From UBA9619 sp964630665 (lineage in GTDB: Bacteria > Pseudomonadota > Gammaproteobacteria > Arenicellales > UBA868), in contig CAZVVN010000031.1 in assembly GCA_964630665.1 (NCBI GenBank), positions 1 to 34,195 of the forward strand: a stretch of 34,195 bases of DNA. Direction: 5' to 3'. The notes beneath the pieces are model-generated. The model had not been told where the DNA came from. It was given only the letters and a program-made list of their open reading frames with translations, and did not search any database. The position numbers and the translations under genes are program-made. The first letter of the stretch is position 1. Each line of letters begins with the position of its first letter. Below, piece by piece: positions 25,901 to 32,538 of this stretch.

Positions 25901-26099
25901 GACCACCATCGCCGGCCTGACTCCGCTTCTGTTTGAAACCTCGCTGCAGGCCCAGTTCCTGATCCCGATGGCGACGTCAATTGCCTTTGGACTGGCCTTT
26001 GCCACTGTTCTGGTCCTGTTCCTGGTACCCGCCCTGCTGATGATCTACGAGCACTCGGCCCTGGCCCGCCGGTCGATGGACATGCAGGCCACGACGTAA
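22992..26099 (+). CDS. RND efflux transporter permease subunit
   Basis: The 1,035-residue protein is an inner-membrane proton-driven pump of the AcrB/MMPL-like RND superfamily. It has the usual twofold design: a helix near residue 15 (HPVAANLLMAMMIIAGLWGL), a large periplasmic loop, a bundle of six helices, a second loop from about 540 and a second bundle. In TM4 the paired Asp residues of the proton relay are seen in GIIVDDAIVVGEDA. In TM10 the equivalent segment is GIVVNNSIILVVF, without the Lys of AcrB. That pattern matches a large group of uncharacterised RND pumps. It is coupled to the adaptor gene upstream and ends 1 base before the convergent EEP gene. Confidence 0.95.
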   Translation: MTNNLLGILARHPVAANLLMAMMIIAGLWGLSRLNTQFFPNFDIDFVSVGVTWVGASAEDIEKLVTEPIEQELKSVDRVKELSSRSFDGFSLVVLEFREDTDMGLALDQVKEQVDLVRNLPASAESPEIKRIINYEPIASVLVVGADDSRGLRSLVRRFERELLDRGVSNIRIFGLPEEEIAIQVPSEILRELGLSLEDIGRRVGAASRDLPVGVIGRGESARQLRFKDQRRGELAFEDLPIIAAEDGRLLTLGDIAEITRRPQSAQTEVSYRGRPAVEMRLSRSRDTDSLKSAQIMREWVDETRPLLPPGLEFHVYDERWEYIEDRINLLLKNGVGGLVLVILILYFFLNAPAARWVAIGIPTSFMAALGVLYVYGGSINMISLFGLIMTLGIIVDDAIVVGEDAVTHFEKGDSPLDSVQQGAQRMLAPVLSSSLTTIAAFMPLLLVGGIIGIILRTLPIVVICVILASLVEAFLVLPGHLRGTFARMGSYRPRRLRKALDDGFLRFRENRFRPVITAGVRHRWLTLSLAVAIFLVSSGWVAGGRIAFNFFPVAEGPILFANVDFVAGTPKKNVDEYLSQVEQALWETNEHFGGALVLTAISRLGLGESGDWERRSSENIGSVLVELVKPDARTVRNREFIDEWLTRIPTTAGLENLSIKEPTAGPPGQDLEIQITGRSLTTVKSAALELKNVLIDIAGVSGVEDDMPYGREQLILRLTPTGEALGLSVENLGRQLRAGYEGYLVQVMADDSDEVEVRVVLPDSERNRLDSLDEFEVLLPRGGTVPFANVVTLQSRRGFDSIRHVEGKLAVTVTGNVDEAVNNDNRIIANLKQNTMPKLEQRHGVKFSFEGRQADQRETLGDMQRGAILALVLIYLVLAWVFGSYGWPLLVMVIIPFGLVGAIWGHALMGIDLTILSMFGFFGLAGIVVNNSIILVVFYKQIRAGGLAPEEAVVEAACQRLRAVLLTSLTTIAGLTPLLFETSLQAQFLIPMATSIAFGLAFATVLVLFLVPALLMIYEHSALARRSMDMQATT

Positions 26100-26100
26100 C

Positions 26101-26991
26101 TCAGTCCGATAATTCCAGCCAAAGCGGTTGGTGATCGGAACCCGGCGCCTCCGTATCAACCTGGCAACTGCTGATACGATGACGCAGACTTGCACTGACA
26201 AAACAATAATCAAGTCGGGCGGGTTCCTCTTTCACATCCGACGTATGGCCCCCTTCCGGATCACCGCCCACATGCATCCAGGCATCGACAAAACCATCGG
26301 GGTGGGTCACGCGCCCACCGTAGGGGGAATCCGGTCCGACCAGCAGATCGTATTCCGGCGCATCGGGTGTACAGTTGAAATCGCCGAGTAATACGGCATG
26401 TGCCGACACCTCGCCAGCCATCACCCCTTCTGCCCAGTAGCTCCCGCCGTCGCGCAGCGGATTAGCCCGAAACTCACCGCACACGGGCAGCCCCTCGTAG
26501 GCCGCTTCGCGGTGAATGCGCAGTAACTCGCGGACCTGGGGCAAGCGGGTTTCCGAACACAGGTGGGTCAGGTGCACACTGAAAAACCGGATGGTCTCAT
26601 CGCCGCACTGGACCGCACATTCAAGTGCCGAACGCTGGATGCTGAGCGGCCCGATGCTGGCCATCTTGGGCAGCAGGTGATGACGACAGTACTGGATGGG
26701 CTCGCGTGACAGCAGCAGGTTGCCGAACTGTCGCCGTTGCGGCTGCCCTTTGGCGTCCATACCCCCGGGAACAGACTGATCCACGCCTGGGCCATAGACA
26801 GCATCGTAGCCGACAAATGCTGCTCTGATCGAGGCGACCTGGTCGGTGTTACCAGAACGCGACCAGAAGCGATCGACTTCCTGCAGCGCAATCACGTCGG
26901 CTCCGTCAACGGCGGTGATGATACGATCGAGGTCGACCTGACCGTCTCGGCCCTGACCGAACTGGATGTTGTAGGTCACTATCTTAGTCAT
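26101..26991 (-). CDS. Endonuclease/exonuclease/phosphatase (EEP) superfamily protein
   Basis: This 296-residue hydrolase has the metal-dependent EEP fold. Motifs in order are VTYNIQFG with metal-linked Asn, ALQEVD with the metal Glu, the His in SVHLTHL, the GDFNCTP loop and the C-terminal SDHQPLW with the catalytic Asp-His pair. There is no signal peptide, so it acts in the cytoplasm. Relatives include phosphodiesterases, sphingomyelinase-like and DNA-cleaving enzymes, and the substrate cannot be told from the sequence. The ATG is at 26989-26991. A CAGTATACAAA sequence lies 36 bases upstream of the start. Confidence 0.9.
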   Translation of the reverse strand: MTKIVTYNIQFGQGRDGQVDLDRIITAVDGADVIALQEVDRFWSRSGNTDQVASIRAAFVGYDAVYGPGVDQSVPGGMDAKGQPQRRQFGNLLLSREPIQYCRHHLLPKMASIGPLSIQRSALECAVQCGDETIRFFSVHLTHLCSETRLPQVRELLRIHREAAYEGLPVCGEFRANPLRDGGSYWAEGVMAGEVSAHAVLLGDFNCTPDAPEYDLLVGPDSPYGGRVTHPDGFVDAWMHVGGDPEGGHTSDVKEEPARLDYCFVSASLRHRISSCQVDTEAPGSDHQPLWLELSD

Positions 26992-27026
26992 GCTTTATAT
27001 GCAGAGTCCTATAGTCTCTGTATGCG

Positions 27027-27037
27027 TTTGTATACTG
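27027..27037 (-). promoter_or_regulatory. CAGTATACAAA element upstream of the EEP gene
   Basis: Read on the minus strand, CAGTATACAAA at 27037-27027 is identical over 11 bases to 30879-30889 in the promoter of the split GOGAT-like operon. It includes the palindrome GTATAC and lies between the tauD-like stop and the EEP start. The shared word suggests a common regulator; it could also be a chance match of AT-rich sequence. Confidence 0.35.
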
Positions 27038-27052
27038 CAAAAAATCTTTCCT

Positions 27053-27895
27053 CTATGACAGCCGTTCACCTGCCATGGTCGCGCGGTGCACGATACGGCG
27101 GAATCCTGGTTCTCCCTTACGAGCCTGAAAATCATCATCAATCGCGCAATGCATTGTCACACGGTTATCCCACAGCCCCAGTGTGTTGTTCTCCCAATGG
27201 ACCCGACATGTGAACTCCGACCTTTCGGCATGAGAGAACAGAAAATCCAGCAAAGGCATGCTCTCTTCGACTGTCATGCCCTCGAAGTGCCGGGTGTATG
27301 ATCGATTGACGAACAGCGCCTTGCGCCCAGTTTTAGGATGGGTCCGGACCACGGGGTGGACTGCCCTATCACCGACTGCAGCCTTGGATTTCATTGCTTT
27401 GTACTCGTCCGAATAATCTATTCCATACGAGGAATGGATCGCCTGTAGGCCATCCAACATGTTCTTCATGCCCTCAGAAAGCGTCTCATAGGCCAAATAC
27501 ATATTGGCGAAGCCAGTATCGCCGCCAAAATCAGGAACCTCTCGGGCATAAAGCGCGGCACCAATGGAAGGTTCCTGCTTGAACGTCACATCGGTATGCC
27601 AAGGTCCGCCCCAATTCTTGTGCTCGTCGGGCTCCTTTACGATCGCAATAATTTCTGGAACGTTTTCGATGCCCTCCACATAGGGATGGTCTTCCAGCGC
27701 AAAAAACCGCGCCGTGAAATCGCGATGCTGGATTGGCGTAAGATCCTGATTGCGGAAGTAGATCACGAGATGGTCAAGCCATGCTTGATGAATGTTGTCG
27801 AACGCTTGGTTTGACACCCCCTCCGACAGGTCAATGCCGACGATCTCGGCACCCAGCGCTCCTGTCAACGGCCGTACTTCAATTCCGTTGTTCAT
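27053..27895 (-). CDS. TauD/TfdA-family Fe(II)/2-oxoglutarate dioxygenase
   Basis: The 280-residue protein is a non-heme iron oxygenase that couples oxidation of a small substrate to decarboxylation of 2-oxoglutarate. The facial triad is visible as WHTDVTF (His and Asp near residue 104) and the late TMHCAIDD, with the 2-oxoglutarate-binding Arg in FRRIVHRATM. The N-terminus GIEVRPLTGALGAEIVGIDLSEG is characteristic of the taurine/2,4-D dioxygenase group. The substrate (taurine, an alkylsulfonate, an aryloxy acid or another amine) is open. The ATG at 27893-27895 has GGAG a few bases upstream; a TTG at 27910 is in frame but less likely. A small open frame ends 28 bases before it. Confidence 0.93.
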   Translation of the reverse strand: MNNGIEVRPLTGALGAEIVGIDLSEGVSNQAFDNIHQAWLDHLVIYFRNQDLTPIQHRDFTARFFALEDHPYVEGIENVPEIIAIVKEPDEHKNWGGPWHTDVTFKQEPSIGAALYAREVPDFGGDTGFANMYLAYETLSEGMKNMLDGLQAIHSSYGIDYSDEYKAMKSKAAVGDRAVHPVVRTHPKTGRKALFVNRSYTRHFEGMTVEESMPLLDFLFSHAERSEFTCRVHWENNTLGLWDNRVTMHCAIDDDFQARKGEPGFRRIVHRATMAGERLS

Positions 27896-27923
27896 ACATT
27901 TGATCTCCAAAAGGTTCGCCCAC

Positions 27924-28199
27924 TTATAGATGAGAGTCTGGAAAGCTATTGAAGAGACGTTGGTTATTTCCTAACTCTTGGGAAATTGGTTCAGTAGTTT
28001 CTGCCACCGCACTCCGAACAAGTCCAGTAAAACCAGACTGGCCTGAGAACGCGGTGAGCAGGAAACTCGGAAGCAAGCGAATCAGCCAAAAGAATTTTTT
28101 GTCCCAGCCCTTTGGTCGGGTTTTTTTATTGCATATCGTGCAATACAGTAACTTGTCCTGAGTTGCTTTCATCATATTGCTTCTAAGCAGACAACCCAA
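27924..28199 (-). CDS. Doubtful small protein with CxxC motif upstream of the TauD-like gene
   Basis: I do not recognise this 91-residue frame. If real it would start MGCLLRSNMMKATQDKLLYC, or at one of the two Met residues at positions 9-10. It contains a CTICNKKTRPKGWDKKF segment with a CxxC, a hydrophobic helix-like stretch (FFWLIRLLPSFLLTAF) and a polar tail. It lies 28 bases upstream of the tauD-like gene on the same strand, which favours a real leader gene. Against it, composition is AT-rich, no good ribosome binding site is obvious, and a plus-strand terminator-like sequence runs through its middle. Confidence 0.3.
   Translation of the reverse strand: MGCLLRSNMMKATQDKLLYCTICNKKTRPKGWDKKFFWLIRLLPSFLLTAFSGQSGFTGLVRSAVAETTEPISQELGNNQRLFNSFPDSHL
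28106..28127 (+). terminator. Weak intrinsic terminator-like sequence on the plus strand
   Basis: AGCCC (28106-28110) can pair with GGGTT (28118-28122) across a 7-base loop, with one G-T pair. A run of seven T (28121-28127) follows. The stem is only five pairs, and no recognised gene ends just upstream on this strand, so its use is uncertain. Confidence 0.25.
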
Positions 28200-28303
28200 A
28201 CTGGGGATCGCAGGTCACGATTTTCAATGGCTGATGTGCACGACAACGACGCCTGGCCCGGAACAGTTCGCCTCAGCGTTGCGATGTCCTGGGCCCATGG
28301 GAA

Positions 28304-28498
28304 TCAAAGGTTGTCTGAATCCTGACCGTTTCGAACCAACCGGTACAACATCTGCGTCAGACGGTCACGTTCGAAAAGGAGGGAATTGAACTGATCGTCG
28401 CAGGCTGCGATGGGTCTCGGGTAAGCTTGGATTTCAAGTCGGATGGAGGACAGGAGATCTATGATTTCCTGCTTTTTCTTTGAGTCAGAAACAAGCAT
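28304..28498 (-). CDS. Conserved-looking small protein of unknown function
   Basis: The 64-residue frame encodes a soluble, mostly helical protein: KKQEIIDLLSSIRLEIQAYP, then PIAACDDQFNSLLFERDRL and TQMLYRL. The order of a leading helix, a YP.PI turn, a CD.QFN segment and a second helix reads like a designed small protein rather than random translation. I believe similar short hypothetical proteins occur in other proteobacteria, but that is memory and not a search. Its ATG (28496-28498) is 100 bases from the divergent Rieske gene, so both may share the repeat-containing gap 28499-28598. No ribosome binding site is obvious. Function is unknown. Confidence 0.55.
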   Translation of the reverse strand: MLVSDSKKKQEIIDLLSSIRLEIQAYPRPIAACDDQFNSLLFERDRLTQMLYRLVRNGQDSDNL

Positions 28499-28508
28499 GC
28501 AAAATCAT

Positions 28509-28559
28509 TTTACCCTGTTTAAGTGCCTGTGCAGAAATCTCGGTATTTACCCTGGTTTA
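28509..28559. repeat. Direct repeat TTTACCCTG(G)TTTA upstream of the Rieske gene
   Basis: TTTACCCTGTTTA at 28509-28521 and TTTACCCTGGTTTA at 28546-28559 differ by a single inserted G, and their starts are 37 bases apart. They lie in the divergent gap between the small gene and the Rieske oxygenase gene. Spaced direct repeats before a catabolic gene are a common form of activator or repressor site; the binding protein is unknown. Confidence 0.55.
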
Positions 28560-28598
28560 TACTTTTCACCGTCAACACAATAGGCTCGACTGACCGAA

Positions 28599-29750
28599 AT
28601 GGGCTACCATTTGCAATCGTTTGAAACACTGCTCAGGACCCTGTCCGAATACCTGAACCTCAAGGACGAGCAGTGTCTTTCCCTGCCGCGGGAAGCCTAT
28701 CTCTCACCTGAACTGCACGCTTTGGAGCTCGACAGGATCTTCAGGCACAACTGGCTGTGTGTGGGACGGGCGGAACACGTTCCTGAACGTGGCGACTATT
28801 ACTGTTTCGACCTGCTGGACGAACCCCTGATCATTATCCGCGGAGAAGATGGCGAAGTGCGGGCTCTGTCCAATATTTGCCGCCATCGCTATATGCCGCT
28901 GGTAGAGGGTAAAGGCCGGACAACCCGCTTCACCTGCCCGTATCACGCTTGGACCTATGCGTCTGACGGGAGGCTCCTCGCGGCACCTTACATGGCGGGA
29001 TCGCAGTGTTTTGACAAAGCCCGCTGCCATCTGCCGGCCTACCGGCTTGAGAACTGGTCTGGGTTCCTGTTCGTCAACCTCGACGATGACGCTGCACCTC
29101 TGGCACCGCGGATGGCCGCTTTGAACAAACACATAAAGAACTACCGCGTAACCACCCAGGTCGAGATCATGCACTACGAATCCGTCTGGGCGGGAAACTG
29201 GAAACTCTCGGCCGAAAATTCAATGGAGTACTACCACCATGTCGGCCTGCACAAAGATACCGTACAGGCGCAAATGCCAGCCAGCAAGACCTGCCCACTT
29301 GCGCCACCGGCTGATCTGTCATTCACGCATCAGCGCTGCGGCATGGATGACAAATACAAAACCGAAGATCACCCGATGAACCCCAAGGGGGACCTGGCCA
29401 GTTTCAGCGAAGTAGAACTCACCACAGGCTACATGGTGTACGTTTTCCCTGCATTCACGATGGCCATGCGGCCAAACGCCAATAACTGGCTGTCCTTCCG
29501 GCCCGACGGCATTGAAAGCACCGAAGTGCTGGGGGGTTATCTGGTCTCCCCGGAGGTCATAGCAGGATACCCTGATATCGCCGAGGCCCGCCGCGAACTG
29601 ATCCTAAAGGTCAATGCCGAGGATGCCCGGGCAACCACGGAACTGGCCAAGGTGATGCGTTCTACCCGGGCCGCCCGTGGTCCATTGAGCCCGTTCGAGA
29701 ATACCCTTGCCCAGTTCTACCGCTACCTGGCCCGTACGCTGACAACCTGA
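28599..29750 (+). CDS. Rieske 2Fe-2S aromatic-ring-hydroxylating-type oxygenase, alpha subunit
   Basis: This 383-residue protein is the terminal oxygenase component of a Rieske non-heme iron system. The Rieske site is CRHRYMPL...CPYHAW (Cys-x-His, then Cys-x2-His, about residues 90-113). The mononuclear iron site is read from ENSMEYYHHVGLHKD (His and His near residues 213-218, with the bridging acidic residue just before). The NWKLSAENSMEYYH pattern resembles members that act on quaternary amines such as glycine betaine as much as aromatic enzymes. No reductase or ferredoxin gene lies beside it, so a distant partner must supply electrons. The ATG at 28599 follows a 100-base gap with paired direct repeats. 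The substrate is not determined. Confidence 0.92.
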   Translation: MGYHLQSFETLLRTLSEYLNLKDEQCLSLPREAYLSPELHALELDRIFRHNWLCVGRAEHVPERGDYYCFDLLDEPLIIIRGEDGEVRALSNICRHRYMPLVEGKGRTTRFTCPYHAWTYASDGRLLAAPYMAGSQCFDKARCHLPAYRLENWSGFLFVNLDDDAAPLAPRMAALNKHIKNYRVTTQVEIMHYESVWAGNWKLSAENSMEYYHHVGLHKDTVQAQMPASKTCPLAPPADLSFTHQRCGMDDKYKTEDHPMNPKGDLASFSEVELTTGYMVYVFPAFTMAMRPNANNWLSFRPDGIESTEVLGGYLVSPEVIAGYPDIAEARRELILKVNAEDARATTELAKVMRSTRAARGPLSPFENTLAQFYRYLARTLTT

Positions 29751-29831
29751 CACCTGCCATGATCACGATTTTTTTTCTTCAGCGTATTGAGCGCAGTATC
29801 GGGGTGGCAGAACCGATTCCACCCGTAGTAT

Positions 29832-30053
29832 TCAGTTGTCATCCAGCGCCAAGCGGTCTTCCCCATCATGAATAATGGCATCGATTTCGATCTCCACCAT
29901 CATGCCGGGTGTGGTCAAACCGGCCTCGACAGCGGTGCTGACGGGCTCAATGGCCGTGGTTCCTGCAACGAAGACGAAGGGACCGATGCGTTTGGCACGC
30001 ACGTAGGCACCGGCTTTTTCGAACCGGCCACAACCGGGAGCTGTCAGAATCAC
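29832..30053 (-). pseudogene. Internally deleted RidA/YjgF-family gene remnant
   Basis: The frame encodes 73 residues that join two separate parts of a RidA fold. The first part, FEKAGAYVRAKRIGPFVFVAG followed by TT, matches the usual N-terminal strand pair. It runs straight into EPVSTAVEAGLTTPGMMVEI and EIDAII, which matches the family C-terminus. The middle, about 65 residues with the helices that form the trimer, is missing. The frame is kept across the joint. RidA proteins need about 125-130 residues to form their trimer, so this copy is probably non-functional. The position equivalent to Arg105 of E. coli RidA reads as Ser/Thr, as in Rid subfamilies without imine deaminase activity. Start is a GTG at 30051-30053. 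It diverges from the GntR gene. Confidence 0.75.
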
Positions 30054-30083
30054 CGTAACGTGATCAGTCTAACGTAATCACCG
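30048..30083. promoter_or_regulatory. Repeated AATCACCG / TAACGTRATCA block between the RidA remnant and the GntR gene
   Basis: AATCACCG occurs at 30048-30055 and 30076-30083. TAACGTGATCA at 30056-30066 and TAACGTAATCA at 30070-30080 repeat with one mismatch, spaced 14 bases apart. The block lies 31 bases before the GntR-type start codon, where an autoregulatory site is often found. It overlaps the first codons of the RidA remnant. Binding is inference. Confidence 0.45.
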
Positions 30084-30114
30084 AAGGGCAGGCACACCCT
30101 GAACGAACCTCGAC

Positions 30115-30780
30115 ATGTTTACCCGACTGACCCGCAGGCGCACTCGACTCGCCGATGACGTATACGAGCAGATTCTCTCGGCAATCCTGTCCGGTGAGAT
30201 CTTCCCCGGTGAACGCCTGATTCAGGAAACCATCGCGAATCAGATCGATGTCAGCCGTACACCGGTCCGCGAGGCGCTTCTGCGACTCGAGCAAGAGGGC
30301 ATTCTTGAGGCGTCCGGACGGGGTGGCTTTCAGATCCGCGACATCAGCGAACGGGAGATCAGAGATCTGTACACGGTAAGGGAAGCCGTTGAGGGTTTCG
30401 CTGCAAGACTGCTGGCCGGGAGACTTTCCGTGACACAGGTGCAGACTATCGAAAAAGCCGTGCGGGTCGAGATGGCTCTGACCTCATCGCGCAAGGAAGA
30501 ACACTTTCACGCCAACCGCATCATTCACCGCACCATCGTTGAACAGACAAACAACGGGTTTCTCGTTGAGCTTTTTGACAGCATCTGGAACCGCGGAATT
30601 TCCATCCGCAGTTTTTCTGCCTACCGGATTCCCGATCCAGCCGATGACCGCGGCCAGCACCTGGAATTACTAGAGCAACTCAGATCCGGTAACGCTGGCG
30701 AGGCAGAAGCCGCCATGGTCAAACACATTCGTGAGGGGCTGGCTAATCACATGGGCTGGCTGTCGGAACAGGTCGGTTGA
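30115..30780 (+). CDS. GntR-family regulator, FCD (FadR-like) subfamily
   Basis: The 221-residue protein has an N-terminal winged helix (about 10-78: ADDVYEQILSAILSGEIFPG, then SRTPVREALLRLEQEGIL) and a C-terminal FCD ligand domain. Metal-binding residues of that domain are plausible in FHANRIIHRTIVEQ, GQHLELLE and KHIREGLANH. Such regulators usually repress adjacent catabolic genes and are released by an acid or amino-acid-like effector. It stands 121 bases before the split GOGAT-like operon on the same strand. A perfect inverted repeat overlaps the predicted transcription start there, so it is the likely regulator of that operon. The effector is unknown. Confidence 0.93.
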   Translation: MFTRLTRRRTRLADDVYEQILSAILSGEIFPGERLIQETIANQIDVSRTPVREALLRLEQEGILEASGRGGFQIRDISEREIRDLYTVREAVEGFAARLLAGRLSVTQVQTIEKAVRVEMALTSSRKEEHFHANRIIHRTIVEQTNNGFLVELFDSIWNRGISIRSFSAYRIPDPADDRGQHLELLEQLRSGNAGEAEAAMVKHIREGLANHMGWLSEQVG

Positions 30781-30863
30781 ACAGTGAAAAGACCGGATTT
30801 GACACCCCGGGCCCGACACCGACCGGGAGTTCAGCACGCGCCTTGTTCTCAGGAGTGCTGCGT

Positions 30864-30869
30864 TATAAT
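30864..30869 (+). promoter_or_regulatory. Predicted -10 box of the glxBCD-like operon
   Basis: TATAAT at 30864-30869 is a consensus -10 box. TTGTTC at 30843-30848 is a possible -35 with a short 15-base spacer. Transcription would start near 30876, about 26 bases before the ATG at 30902. An AGGG about 8 bases before that ATG serves as ribosome binding site. Confidence 0.6.
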
Positions 30870-30872
30870 GAG

Positions 30873-30887
30873 TGTATTCAGTATACA
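30873..30887. promoter_or_regulatory. Perfect inverted repeat TGTAT-N5-ATACA at the predicted start of transcription
   Basis: TGTAT (30873-30877) and ATACA (30883-30887) are exact reverse complements separated by five bases. The element begins 4 bases after the -10 box and covers the predicted start point, the classical position for a repressor. GntR-family proteins of the FadR type often recognise short GT/AC-rich palindromes, and a gntR gene lies directly upstream. Confidence 0.6.
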
Positions 30888-30901
30888 AAAGGGTTCATTC
30901 G

Positions 30902-31849
30902 ATGTGTGGAATCGCTGGAAGAATACTGCCGGATCCGGGCAAGGTCGGCGAAGACCTGGTTAAGCTGATGCACGCCCAGCGTCACCGGGGCGCCGATTCC
31001 ACGGGCTTTGCACTCTATGGGGAGCCGCTGGACACCGGCTACATCGTCCGGGCGATGGTGGCACGCCGCCATGAGCTTTCACAGGTTCTCGAGTTGTTTC
31101 TCGACCTGCTGCGTGCGCACGGCAGCGATTTTCTGGCTGACCCCAGCTGGGACGAGGCAACAACCGACCATGTCTCTGTGCGTATGGTGATCCGCGAACC
31201 GAATTCGCTCGGCGACTGGATTCACCAGGTAGACGAACATTCCGATCGCATCGAAGTGCAATCCGTTGGCCGTTCTCTGGAGATCGTGAAGGACCTGGGC
31301 GGTGCGGCTGAGGTCGCGGAAAAACATCGGGTGCATGATTTCATCGGCACCCATGGCCTGGGTCACGCGCGGATGGCGACCGAGTCCGAAGTTTCACCGA
31401 CTGCCAGCCATCCATTCTGGGCACGACCGTTTGCCGATGTGGCGATCGTGCACAACGGTCAGATCACCGACTACTTCACCTGGCGGGCCCGCTTGGAGCG
31501 CAAAGGCTACCGATTCATGACCGGTAACGACAGCGAACTGCTGGCCGTCTGGATCTCCGATCGTATGAGTCAGGGCGAGACCCAGGGCGACGCCCTGATA
31601 CGATCACTGACGGAGATTGACGGGGTGTTTACGTTTCTCTACAGCACCCTGGATCGACTGGGGTTTGCAAAAGATCGCTGGGCCATCAAGCCGCTGGTCG
31701 CGGTCATCGGCGAACAGTCCCTGTCGATCGCAACCGAAGAACAGGCCGTGCGCACGGTTCATCTCGACGAAATCGAGGTCGTCAACTTCGACGGCCCCAG
31801 TCTGACCCGAACCTGGCAGACCAACGTCTCACTGGACCGTGCCGCATGA
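30902..31849 (+). CDS. Class II glutamine amidotransferase, GlxB/MgsA-like
   Basis: The 315-residue protein starts MCGIAGRI, so Cys2 becomes the N-terminal nucleophile that frees ammonia from glutamine. HGLGHARMATES (Arg and neighbours near residue 155), the Asn and Gly in VAIVHNGQITD, and the Asp in TGNDSELLA are the other glutaminase-pocket residues, as in GltB and PurF. The frame opens further upstream but Cys2 fixes the start at 30902. It overlaps the next gene by 4 bases (ATGA). Together the three genes correspond to a glutamate synthase large subunit split into three polypeptides. GlxB of glxBCD and MgsA of N-methylglutamate synthase are the nearest named relatives; which applies cannot be told here. 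Confidence 0.88.
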   Translation: MCGIAGRILPDPGKVGEDLVKLMHAQRHRGADSTGFALYGEPLDTGYIVRAMVARRHELSQVLELFLDLLRAHGSDFLADPSWDEATTDHVSVRMVIREPNSLGDWIHQVDEHSDRIEVQSVGRSLEIVKDLGGAAEVAEKHRVHDFIGTHGLGHARMATESEVSPTASHPFWARPFADVAIVHNGQITDYFTWRARLERKGYRFMTGNDSELLAVWISDRMSQGETQGDALIRSLTEIDGVFTFLYSTLDRLGFAKDRWAIKPLVAVIGEQSLSIATEEQAVRTVHLDEIEVVNFDGPSLTRTWQTNVSLDRAA

Positions 31850-32538
31850 ACGACCACGAAGTGATTGTCGCCGACCGCCCGCTGCGCGAGTGTAATCAGG
31901 ACATACGCGACGCTATCGACCGTGGCCTGGCCGTCCGGGTCATCGATACCCGCTCACGGCACAACCTCGGCATCGGCCTGCCGAGCGGTGCCCGGATACA
32001 TTTTGAAGGCAGTGTCGGTTACTACTGTGGCGGACTCAACAACGGGGCCAGTATCCGAGTATCACGCAACGCCGGTTGGGCCGCGGGAGAGGCCATGGCC
32101 AGCGGTGACATCACCATCGACGGTTATGCCGGTGTCAGCCTGGGCGCCTCTATGCGGGGTGGGTTGATCCACGTCAAAGGAGATGCTGGGCCGCGTTGTG
32201 GCGTCGCCATGAAGGGCGGCGACATCATCGTCGAAGGTAAAATCGGCTACCTGTCGGGTTTCATGGCACATGCCGGTCGCATCATTGCGCTGGGCGGCGC
32301 TGATGAGGCCTGTGCAGACTCCCTCTGGGGCGGTGAGGTCTGGGTTGCAGGCCCCATTGCTTCACTGGGGGTGGATTCCAAAACCGTAGAGCCCGCAGAC
32401 GATGAAATCCAGGAAATCGAGACCCTCTTGGCGACGCGTGGCCTGGATGACGCTGCCAGAGCCTGGCAGAAGATCGTGTCCGCCCAGCGCCTCTGGCACT
32501 TTGAAAGCCGGGATGCAAGTGCGTGGTTGATGATATGA
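31846..32538 (+). CDS. GXGXG-motif protein, GlxC/MgsB-like
   Basis: This 230-residue protein corresponds to the C-terminal beta-helix domain of glutamate synthase, here a separate polypeptide. Turns rich in paired Gly recur in a right-handed helix pattern (FEGSVGYYCGGLNNGASI, then VSLGASMRGGLIHVKGDAG, then GEIVEGKIGYLSGFMA-like turns), which is the GXGXG signature. In GltB this domain is thought to be structural and to hold the other domains together. It overlaps its neighbours by 4 bases at both ends (ATGA), so the three genes are translated together in equal amounts. It has no enzymatic motif of its own. Confidence 0.88.
   Translation: MNDHEVIVADRPLRECNQDIRDAIDRGLAVRVIDTRSRHNLGIGLPSGARIHFEGSVGYYCGGLNNGASIRVSRNAGWAAGEAMASGDITIDGYAGVSLGASMRGGLIHVKGDAGPRCGVAMKGGDIIVEGKIGYLSGFMAHAGRIIALGGADEACADSLWGGEVWVAGPIASLGVDSKTVEPADDEIQEIETLLATRGLDDAARAWQKIVSAQRLWHFESRDASAWLMI

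Noticed and set aside
27949..28161. Plus-strand 70-codon frame between tauD-like and small genes
   Set aside because: It runs through the T-run terminator-like sequence and has no ribosome binding site or recognisable motif; it overlaps the slightly better minus-strand candidate.
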